From Gammaproteobacteria bacterium (lineage in GTDB: Bacteria > Pseudomonadota > Gammaproteobacteria > Steroidobacterales > Steroidobacteraceae): DNA of 64,000 bases. Made by a program: the position numbers and the translations under genes. Under the pieces are notes generated by a model. That model was given only the letters and a program-made list of their open reading frames with translations, was not told the DNA's origin and searched no databases. Positions 56,274 through 64,000 of the stretch are shown one piece after another. Numbering within the stretch: the stretch's first letter is position 1; each line of letters begins with the position of its first letter. The DNA lies in contig JAQGOF010000204.1 of the NCBI GenBank assembly GCA_028293745.1, positions 1 to 64,000 on the forward strand, in the 5' to 3' direction.

Positions 56274-57845
56274 CTAGTGCTCGGCATACATCTTCAGCGC
56301 GTCCGCACGCAGCGCCAGTTGGCTCGCGCTGCGGCTATAGAACATGTGGCCGCCGGCGTACTCCTTCACGCGCACGCGATTCTGATTGCCCATGACAGGC
56401 ATCTGATCGGCGATCAGCACGGAGGCCATGAACGGACATGACAGGTCACTCCAGCCATGCACGATCAGGACATTCAGCTTCGGGTCCACCGCCACGGCCT
56501 CACGCAGCTCCTTTACCGAGCCGCGCAGTACGCCATCACCGTCCTCACCTTTTCCTTTTTCGTCGCCGTCACTCCATAGGGAGTTGACTTCGTAGCTGAG
56601 AGCGCTGTATCGCGCAGTGTATTTCCAGCCTGCGGTACGCGTGATGAAGTCAACGACAGCCGTGGTAGTCGGCGCAATGATGCTGTCGAGAATCGGATCG
56701 TTGCTGAGCTGTGTGGGGGAGAAGGGAAACGGATCCCAACTGGTGACGTTGGAATCGTAGCGGCTGCCGAGCTTGCCTTCCGAGCGGAATACCTCGCGCA
56801 GGTAGGCCTGTGTCTCCAGCCGGCCGCCAGAGCGGCGGACAAAGGTCGGATCGAGTCCGGAAAGATCCGTGACGCGCTTGACGATACGCTCGAGCGCCTG
56901 CGGGTCAGAGTGGCCCCTCAGAAGGTCCGCGACGTATTCCGTCCGTGTGTAGTCGGCGACTTCGCCCATCTTCGCGTCGGTCAGCTTGCCCTGGCGCTCC
57001 AGGTTCGCCGCCACGATGCTCGGCAACGTGAGCATCCAGGGCAGTGGGGACAGCTCGCTGTCAATGGACGCCGCCGGATCGAGATAGGGAGACACGAGCA
57101 CCAGTCCGTTCATCGCAACGCCGAGCCGGCTTTGCAGATAGTAAGTGATGCGCGGGCCGCGGAAGCCGCCATAACTTTCCCCGACGAGGTACTTGCGCGA
57201 AGCCAGGCGCTCGTTCTTGTTCAGCCAGTCGAATATGACGCGCGACAGGTACTCGATATCCGCCTTGGGATTGTAGAAACGCTTTTTCGCCTCCTCGTCC
57301 TTGACCCGCGAGTGGCTGAAGCCGGTACCCACCGGATCGATGAAGACGAGGTCAGTAAAATCCAGCCACGTGCCCGGATTGTCGCGTGCAATCGCGGCAT
57401 CAGAGGGGCTGTCGCCTTCGGCTCCGAATTGCACCCGCTTCGGGCCAATCGCACCGAGATTGAGGTACACGGACGACGCACCGGGACCGCCGTTCAACGC
57501 GAAGGTGACGGGTCGCCCAGCACCCGGAACGGTGTACGCGATGAACATGACGTCCGCTATCGTCCTGCCCTTCTCGTCGAGCACCGGCAGAGAGCCTACG
57601 GTGGCGTTGTAGTTGAGAGTGCGGCCACCCAGCACCATGCTCTGGTGCACCGTCTTGTCCTGCGGAAAGGGCGGCAGCTTCAAATCATCGTCCTGCCCCG
57701 GATGCTGCTCATCCTTCTGAGGACCTTTGGCTTCTTCCTTCGCCGGCGGTGCCTGATCCTTGTCCTTCGCCAGGACCCCCACCGGCGCAAGCACCGCGAA
57801 CAGCAGACTCAAAGCGATCGACCACACAACAGGACGCAACTGCAT
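56274..57845 (-). CDS. S10 serine carboxypeptidase family protein
   Basis: FALNGGPGASSVYLNLGAIGP; LVGESYGGFRGP; D/H in VHGWSDLSCPF and YAGGHMFYSR. Confidence 0.9.
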   Translation of the reverse strand: MQLRPVVWSIALSLLFAVLAPVGVLAKDKDQAPPAKEEAKGPQKDEQHPGQDDDLKLPPFPQDKTVHQSMVLGGRTLNYNATVGSLPVLDEKGRTIADVMFIAYTVPGAGRPVTFALNGGPGASSVYLNLGAIGPKRVQFGAEGDSPSDAAIARDNPGTWLDFTDLVFIDPVGTGFSHSRVKDEEAKKRFYNPKADIEYLSRVIFDWLNKNERLASRKYLVGESYGGFRGPRITYYLQSRLGVAMNGLVLVSPYLDPAASIDSELSPLPWMLTLPSIVAANLERQGKLTDAKMGEVADYTRTEYVADLLRGHSDPQALERIVKRVTDLSGLDPTFVRRSGGRLETQAYLREVFRSEGKLGSRYDSNVTSWDPFPFSPTQLSNDPILDSIIAPTTTAVVDFITRTAGWKYTARYSALSYEVNSLWSDGDEKGKGEDGDGVLRGSVKELREAVAVDPKLNVLIVHGWSDLSCPFMASVLIADQMPVMGNQNRVRVKEYAGGHMFYSRSASQLALRADALKMYAEH

Positions 57846-57907
57846 GACAGTTCCTTGGGAAAAGTGAGACGAATCGAACAGAATAAACGAAATGGCGCGC
57901 GACCTCA

Positions 57908-59158
57908 TCAGGGTGCTTTCAACACCTCGGCGCGCGCTATGGCCGGCCGCACATCGCGCTGATAGTTCCAGGGGACACTGTGCAGTTGCGCGAGCAGAGA
58001 TCGCACGAACCGATCCTGCCTGCGCCGCGCCTCGGGCACGGGAACGCCGTGATTGAGAATCGCAAAGTACACAGTGCCCCGGTCGCTCGTTGAAATTGCC
58101 CCTACCAACGCACTGGCCCCATAGTCGCCAAACGTGCCGGTCTTCCCCACGACGCGACCAACCTCCTCGGGCCCATCCAATCGATGTCGTAAGGTACCTT
58201 CATCTATTCCGGCGACCGGCAAAATATCGGACAACGCGTGGCCCGTGGCGTGTAGCTCCTTATCCAACGCTCGCAGCAGATTCACGGTCACACGTGGACT
58301 CAGGCGATTCATGGGGTCGGTGCCCGCTCCATCGCCGAGCGTGATTTCGCCGCGCATGGCCTCGGGTACCACGCTGCGTGCCAGACTCTCCACGGATGCA
58401 GCACCACCCGCCTCATCCGCCAACGGTTTGAAGATGTTGTTGGAATAGTCGTTCAGGGACTTGGCGAGTGCGAGCAGCGGCTGCGAGCGATGAATGATCA
58501 GGGGCCGCTCCTTTGGCAGCCCAGTGGCGCCGGGTCCCGCGACATCCGCCGCAGGCAGCGCTGCCGCCGGCTCGAACCGAATCCCTTGCGGCCTCAGTGA
58601 GCCCGGGCTCGGGGCCGACCCACCCGGATTCTCGAGCTCCCACGCGCGCACGCTTGCCAATGCTCCAGCTGAGATCGAGCCTGACAGTGCGCGACGCAGG
58701 CGAGACCCGTCCTCGTCGTTCTGCCAGTCAAATGTCAACGTGCCACGCAATCGCAAGTTGCCAACCACCTGCCGGATGCCCAACTCGAGCAACCGGTCAG
58801 CAACCAACAGCGCGTCCTCATCCACCAACGACGGGTCACCGCCCCCCTGGACCAACAGATCGCCAAGCAGCGCGCCGTCAACCACCTGGCTGCTGGTTGA
58901 AAATGTCGTGACGAACCGATGCTCCGGCCCCAACTTGCGCAGCAGCGCAAGTGTCGTGGGAACCTTCGAAACGGACGCGGGGTGCACTGGCCGCGCGGCG
59001 GCCTGCCCCAGAAGCACTTTGCCGTCCGCAGCCTCCACGTACACGCCCTGGTCAGCGCCGAGAATCGACCGCGCATCGGCGGCAAGGCTTGGAAGCTCCC
59101 CGCCCGATGCTATCCGGATTACGAGCAACGACAGGATCAAAATCAGAATAGGGCGCAC
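57908..59158 (-). CDS. dacB: D-alanyl-D-alanine carboxypeptidase/endopeptidase, S13 (PBP4) family
   Basis: ASVSKVPTTLALL (SxxK), YSNNIFKPLADEAG (SxN), GKTGTF (KTG). Confidence 0.88.
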   Translation of the reverse strand: MRPILILILSLLVIRIASGGELPSLAADARSILGADQGVYVEAADGKVLLGQAAARPVHPASVSKVPTTLALLRKLGPEHRFVTTFSTSSQVVDGALLGDLLVQGGGDPSLVDEDALLVADRLLELGIRQVVGNLRLRGTLTFDWQNDEDGSRLRRALSGSISAGALASVRAWELENPGGSAPSPGSLRPQGIRFEPAAALPAADVAGPGATGLPKERPLIIHRSQPLLALAKSLNDYSNNIFKPLADEAGGAASVESLARSVVPEAMRGEITLGDGAGTDPMNRLSPRVTVNLLRALDKELHATGHALSDILPVAGIDEGTLRHRLDGPEEVGRVVGKTGTFGDYGASALVGAISTSDRGTVYFAILNHGVPVPEARRRQDRFVRSLLAQLHSVPWNYQRDVRPAIARAEVLKAP

Positions 59159-59196
59159 AATATCTTCCCAGGCAGTCAGGCAGCAAAGATCATGTA

Positions 59197-60489
59197 TCAG
59201 CGGGTGTCGGCGGGTGCTATCGGCCAGCTCGCGCGCACGAGCGCGCCGCCAAGCGAGGAATCCGCGATCTGCACCTGCCCCCCATGCCACTCGATCGCGC
59301 GCCTGACGATCGCCAATCCGAGCCCATAGCCCACCTTCTTGCCCGCTGCGGAATCCAACTGCACGAATGACTGGAATACGCGGCCACGCTCCTGTTCCGG
59401 AATGCCGGGACCGTCATCTTCCACCACCAGCTCATTGAAACCCTGGCGCGACGTGAATGTCACGTTGATCCGACTCGAGGCATACCGCCTGGCATTGTAG
59501 AGCAGGTTCTTGAGCACGGTCTCTAACAGGTGCACGTCGCACACGACATGGTCGGCATCGTTCTGCACCTGCGCTGCTATCGCAATACCCGGCTGCGTGT
59601 CGTGTTTTACGGATTCGACTATCGCAGGAATCAGGCGCGTGAAGTTGTGTTCAGCCAGGTTGAGCGCCAGGTCTGCCCGCTCCAGGATCGCGTATCCCAA
59701 GGTCGCCTTCACGAGGCCATCGATTGCATCGATATCGGTCTTGATGTTCGCCAGCGACGCTGTGACTTCCGCCATACTGCCTGCGTGCTGGACCAACTCG
59801 ATCTCGAACTGCATGCGCGACAGCGGCGTCTTGATCTCATGAGAGACGGCATTCGACATGTCCTTGTGGGATGCGATCAGCCCGTCGATGCGCGCAGCCA
59901 TTTTGCGAAAGGTCTCGGCCAGCGGATAGATCTGCGAATGCGGCTTGATCCTGGCGGCGAAGCGCCAGTTACGGTTTCCGTACTGCGCCGCGGCCTTTTC
60001 GAGCACGCGCAGGTCGCGCGTCAGTGGCCAGATCCAGAACATCAGCACAAGGGCGATCACCGCATAGAACAAGAGCGTGAGCCCCCATTCCAGCGGCCCT
60101 CTCTGGCCGGCCGGCTCTGGGGATTTGAGCGCCAGCACGTGACCCTCGTCGATCCGTTTCAACACCCAGGAGTCGCCGCCTGAAGAGCGCATATAGGCGT
60201 TCTCACCGCGGCTCAGGCGCTGCAGCGTGCCGGGCCCGGCGATTTCGCCGGCCGCGAATATCTCCATGTCGAGCCCGGTCCGGGCTGCGATATCCGCCAT
60301 CAAGGTTTTCCAGCTCTGCGCCGGCGCTTCCCGGAGTCGATCCGCAAGCACTGCCACGACAGCGGCTGTGGATTTCTCCTCGGCCATGTCCGGACCGCTG
60401 TAGGCTTGCAACAGCCGGTCCTGCCCCCAGCTCACGACAGCCAACGTTGCGGCGATGAGCAGATACAGTCCGAGAAAGTGACGTGCCAT
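59197..60489 (-). CDS. sensor histidine kinase
   Basis: HEIKTPLSRMQFEIEL; NLLYNARRYA; GLGLAIVRRAIEWHGG; two TM segments. Confidence 0.92.
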   Translation of the reverse strand: MARHFLGLYLLIAATLAVVSWGQDRLLQAYSGPDMAEEKSTAAVVAVLADRLREAPAQSWKTLMADIAARTGLDMEIFAAGEIAGPGTLQRLSRGENAYMRSSGGDSWVLKRIDEGHVLALKSPEPAGQRGPLEWGLTLLFYAVIALVLMFWIWPLTRDLRVLEKAAAQYGNRNWRFAARIKPHSQIYPLAETFRKMAARIDGLIASHKDMSNAVSHEIKTPLSRMQFEIELVQHAGSMAEVTASLANIKTDIDAIDGLVKATLGYAILERADLALNLAEHNFTRLIPAIVESVKHDTQPGIAIAAQVQNDADHVVCDVHLLETVLKNLLYNARRYASSRINVTFTSRQGFNELVVEDDGPGIPEQERGRVFQSFVQLDSAAGKKVGYGLGLAIVRRAIEWHGGQVQIADSSLGGALVRASWPIAPADTR

Positions 60490-60492
60490 ATC

Positions 60493-61197
60493 TCACCACG
60501 CATCCGGCACGAACAGATACCCCTGCCCCCAGATGGTCTTGATGCGCTCCGGGTTCTCGGCATCGTCGCCGAGCTTTTTCCTCAGGCGCGATATGCGGAT
60601 ATCCAGCATCCGGTCGAGGCCATCATAGTCGCGGTTGTAGAGGCTCTTGAACAGCATCTCCCGCGACTGGATCTCACCAGCGTGGCTCGCCAGGTGCACG
60701 AGCAGATCGAATTCATTTCGCGACAGTGTTATAGGCCTCGCGTCCCATTTGACGGTGCGGGATACGACGTTGATCAACAGACGCCCGAACGTCAGACTCT
60801 TGCCCGCTGTTGGGAGTGGGGGTTTGCTGCGCCTGAGAAGCGCGCCAATTCTCGCGAGCAGGACTCTCGGCTCCACGGGCTTGATGACATAGTCATCCGC
60901 CCCCAACTCCAGACCTAACACGTGATCGATGTCGTTGTCGCGCGCGGTCAGTATGAGAATCGGGTTGGTGTACGCGGGGCGCAATCGTCTGCATATCGTT
61001 AACCCATCCTCCCCGGGCAGGCCGAGGTCCAGGATGACCAGGTCCGGGTTGTCGCGCTGAACGAGCTCGACGACTTCATCGCCGCGGCTGACGATGGTCA
61101 TCCGGAATCCCTGAGTCTCCAGATAACGGCTCACCAGGTCAGCCAGCCGAAGGTCATCCTCCACCAGCAGGACTGTATTTGCGGATACCGTGTTCAT
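60493..61197 (-). CDS. OmpR-family response regulator
   Basis: VLLVEDDLRLADLVSRYLE; VILDLGLPGEDGLTI; winged-helix C-terminus. Confidence 0.93.
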   Translation of the reverse strand: MNTVSANTVLLVEDDLRLADLVSRYLETQGFRMTIVSRGDEVVELVQRDNPDLVILDLGLPGEDGLTICRRLRPAYTNPILILTARDNDIDHVLGLELGADDYVIKPVEPRVLLARIGALLRRSKPPLPTAGKSLTFGRLLINVVSRTVKWDARPITLSRNEFDLLVHLASHAGEIQSREMLFKSLYNRDYDGLDRMLDIRISRLRKKLGDDAENPERIKTIWGQGYLFVPDAW

Positions 61198-61219
61198 GTG
61201 CCGGAGCGGCTCGGACTGA

Positions 61220-61648
61220 CTAGTCGAAAATGTTCCACGGCTGACGGCGCTTGTGGCGTAAGCGGATGGCCTCCCGGATGACACGAAGCGCCTCGGAGGC
61301 CAGTACGTGCTCGAGCGACATGTCGCGCAGCTGAAATGTCAGATCCTCGGCGAATGTCAGCTGAATCGTGTATGTCCCTTCCGCGTAGTGCTCCCAGCAG
61401 CGCTTGACGTCGGGCCGCGCCACGATCACCAGGCACAGAGATTCCTCGTGGGAGGATCGCCACTGAGCGTGGACAGGTGTTTCGCATTGCTTGTCCCTTC
61501 CTGTCAGGGTGCAGATGCGCGGACTGATTTGCAGCTGGATATTCCCATCCGAAGGCCCCATCGCCGAGTACCCAAGGGGAGCCATCCACAGACCCAGGAG
61601 CGCAAGCGAACGCGCCACGAAACGCCCGGTCCCTGGGATTCTAGTCAA
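61220..61648 (-). CDS. DUF3019 family exported protein
   Basis: IQLQISPRICTLTGRDKQCE...HAQW...CLVIVARPDVKRCWE; neighbours MipA/RR/HK. Confidence 0.75.
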   Translation of the reverse strand: MTRIPGTGRFVARSLALLGLWMAPLGYSAMGPSDGNIQLQISPRICTLTGRDKQCETPVHAQWRSSHEESLCLVIVARPDVKRCWEHYAEGTYTIQLTFAEDLTFQLRDMSLEHVLASEALRVIREAIRLRHKRRQPWNIFD

Positions 61649-61712
61649 AGTGATTGCCCGCCCCGTGTTGCACGATCTGATTGCCCCTTCCGTGACGCAT
61701 GATGCGCGAAAT

Positions 61713-62576
61713 CTACTTATGTATCACGTAAGTGGCGCCAACGAACGCTGTCGTCACGTAGTGACCGCGAACGATCGGGCTGTCGGCGATAGCATTCCCC
61801 AGTCGCTCGCAATGCACGAAGGCGTCGAGCTTCCATTTACGGCTCAATGGGCGGGAATACCCTATTTTTGCGAACGGATTCAATGCCCAGCCGGCCTCGT
61901 AGAGACCCGGGCTCCCGTAATAGTAATTGACGATGCCTGCGCTCTTCCAGGTAACACCCACATTCGCGGTCCAGGAGCCGGCCAGTCGCCCCACGGGAAA
62001 CCCTAGCGCGGCGCGTATCTCATCGCCGTGATTGCGGCCTGTGATCTCGTGCAGGTAGTCGAGCTGGCCGGATACACCCGCATATTTGAAGGTCCACTCG
62101 GGCCCTGCCAGGTAAGTAATCCTGCGGGGCCGGGCGGGAATCTCCCTCAAGCCCTGGGAGTTCTGGCCGCCGGTGTCGACGACTGGTCTTTTTCCGCCAG
62201 CAACCGATGTGGTACCTCCGATGAAGATGTTCTGCAAGTCGCTGCGATAAAAGAAGACGCGGTCGTAGCCCGGGCTCGCTATGAGGCTGACCGTGTTCGT
62301 TTCACCTTCGAAGAGTGTGAACCCGGGGTCCAGATTGTCGATGAAGAATCGCTTGCCGTAGTAGCTGAACTGCGGAACGACAATCAGCGGGATATCCTTG
62401 GCGTGAACCACGGGATTGGTTCGAATGCCGGCGCCCAGGGCGACACTCAGGTTCCAGCGCCCCACTGCGACACACTCATCGGATGAGGCCGCGCAGTCAT
62501 CTGCGGCGAGCGCCACGTCCGAGCAGCAAATTACAGCGAGAACCGCTGCGATATGACAGATCCCCCGCCAGCCCAC
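61713..62576 (-). CDS. MipA/OmpV family outer-membrane protein
   Basis: VALGAGIRTNPVVHAKDIPLIVVPQFSYYGKRFFIDNLDPGFTL; terminal beta strands. Confidence 0.85.
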   Translation of the reverse strand: MGWRGICHIAAVLAVICCSDVALAADDCAASSDECVAVGRWNLSVALGAGIRTNPVVHAKDIPLIVVPQFSYYGKRFFIDNLDPGFTLFEGETNTVSLIASPGYDRVFFYRSDLQNIFIGGTTSVAGGKRPVVDTGGQNSQGLREIPARPRRITYLAGPEWTFKYAGVSGQLDYLHEITGRNHGDEIRAALGFPVGRLAGSWTANVGVTWKSAGIVNYYYGSPGLYEAGWALNPFAKIGYSRPLSRKWKLDAFVHCERLGNAIADSPIVRGHYVTTAFVGATYVIHK

Positions 62577-62856
62577 CCGTCCTCTCTCCCCTGAGTCACA
62601 GGGGAATTACGCGAACACTCGATAATCTCAAAACGGGCCGCAGCCCGCTATCCGCGTCTGTAGCTGTTTGTAGTCAACTGTATCGAGAGCGCTGCGATCT
62701 GGGCGGCAGATACGCGGGCAGGATGCGAGCCGGAAGCCCCGGAAAACGTGAAGGGCTAGGTTGGCTTACCAGACAGGCTGGAGGCGGGCCGCTCGCGCCG
62801 ACTCTTGCGCGTGCGCCGCCCGTTGCTGGAACGAGGCAGGAGCTCGAGCGGAAAAC

Positions 62857-63621
62857 TCAGCCGGCGAGATGCTCAAGGGCCCTGGCGATACTCATCCACG
62901 TCTGGGTGCCCGCGATCGGAACCACCAGGAAGATTTGGATCACCACGAGCAGTCCGCCGTAGATGTAAGCCTTGTGCGGGCGGCCCCGGGTGCGCCAGTC
63001 ATACACGATGGCCACAACGATCAGCATACTGGCGACCAATCCAGGCGGGACCGCCACGAACGGCGGCGGCGGACCCTCTGCAGCGCCCGGCGGAGCGAAA
63101 AGAGTCAGGAAAACCCGGGCGATGGCCGGGGTCATCATGCTCGCCATCAAAACGTACATCAGCCGTTTATGCGTTTCGGGCTTACGCACGTTGGCAATGG
63201 CTGCGGCGAACAGGCCGATCATCAGAGGCAAAGCGACAAATACCACGGCCGAAAAGCGCCGGCTCTCGTCTCCCAGGCCGCGGGCGTCCTCCAGCCGCAG
63301 CATCGTAATCCGGGTTGCGACGATGGAGCAGAGCAGAACGCTGAAAAGTGAGATACCTGCAAGGCCCCACGCCCGGTGCGTGGCGGTCCGCCCTGATGCG
63401 ATCCATGCCGTTTGGACGAAATAGAACAACGTCCACGTGAAGAGCAGGAAACCGTGCACGTGCACTATCGGTGGTGCGTGGAACGTGCCGCCGGCCAACT
63501 TTGCCCAATAGGTGGGCATAAAGCCGCCAAATGCGATCAGGACGAATACGCCTGCCATCCACAGATGGAAGCGCCGGGAATCGGCACGGACGGCCGAGCC
63601 GCTGGCTAGTGTTGCTTCCAC
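62857..63621 (-). CDS. multi-pass membrane protein of unknown function
   Basis: About 7 hydrophobic segments; VHVHGFLLFTWTLFYFVQTAWIASGRTATHRAWG. Confidence 0.7.
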   Translation of the reverse strand: MEATLASGSAVRADSRRFHLWMAGVFVLIAFGGFMPTYWAKLAGGTFHAPPIVHVHGFLLFTWTLFYFVQTAWIASGRTATHRAWGLAGISLFSVLLCSIVATRITMLRLEDARGLGDESRRFSAVVFVALPLMIGLFAAAIANVRKPETHKRLMYVLMASMMTPAIARVFLTLFAPPGAAEGPPPPFVAVPPGLVASMLIVVAIVYDWRTRGRPHKAYIYGGLLVVIQIFLVVPIAGTQTWMSIARALEHLAG

Positions 63622-63844
63622 AGGAACCCCCGCTTCTTGAATTTGTAGCGCATTGTGCCTCCACCCGCCTGATTTGACCAACCCCGCCAGTACACCATCC
63701 GCTGCAAGCCGCCGCCCGCCACCAATCCGGCGTCGGTTCCAGGTGTAAGGAGGTGGCAAGACCCATTGGATGGGAACACCAGATTAGGCAGCAAACTTCC
63801 GTTGCCTGTTACCCGCTGGGTGCAACCGCGCTACATTGAAAACC

Positions 63845-64000
63845 ATGTTATTCGCAGCGCCACACGTTGCGGTCGCAATCAACACGCCGTCAGGCCAGAG
63901 GAACGCCGGCCCCGGCATCCTCGAGGTCATCGTCGGGCACGAGCTCGTCCACGCTCTGGGACACGACAAACATAACTCGCACCTGATGGCTCAGACGATG
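63845..64000 (+). CDS. partial zincin-type metalloprotease (HExxHxxGH), cut by right window edge
   Basis: LFAAPHVAVAINTPSGQRNAGPGILEVIVGHELVHALGHDKHNSHLMAQTM open to the end. Confidence 0.6.
   Translation, partial: MLFAAPHVAVAINTPSGQRNAGPGILEVIVGHELVHALGHDKHNSHLMAQTM

Overview
A 64 kb, GC-rich, gene-dense chromosomal window. Gene content (UrcA, MipA/DUF3019, Entner-Doudoroff zwf/edd, aerobic hemF, TonB receptor plus S10/S13 peptidases) suggests a gammaproteobacterium of the Steroidobacter/Xanthomonadales type. That placement is an inference and was not tested. I see no CRISPR array, prophage or intact IS element, and one tRNA (Gly-CCC). Main loci: a redox operon (di-heme peroxidase, cupredoxin, cytochrome b561 fused to a methyl-accepting chemotaxis protein); a hipBA toxin-antitoxin module with three regularly spaced upstream inverted repeats; a MerR/CopA copper locus; an ECF sigma/anti-sigma/DUF4097 operon with a duplicated structured leader; an eight-PAS soluble sensor kinase with a LuxR-type regulator; a heme biosynthesis operon hemA-hemL-HK-RR-hemC-hemD-hemB-hemE-hemF with a two-component system embedded in it; zwf/edd; an M20-family peptidase with altered metal ligands; a GH31 enzyme with an inserted beta-sandwich; and a MipA/DUF3019/RR/HK cluster. 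The strongest candidates for new biology are (1) the repeated covarying GNRA-type hairpin plus 20-bp palindrome cassette in front of the sigma and anti-sigma genes, (2) the two-component system translationally coupled inside the heme operon, and (3) the b561-MCP fusion operon. All calls come from reading the sequence and the supplied ORFs. No database search was run.
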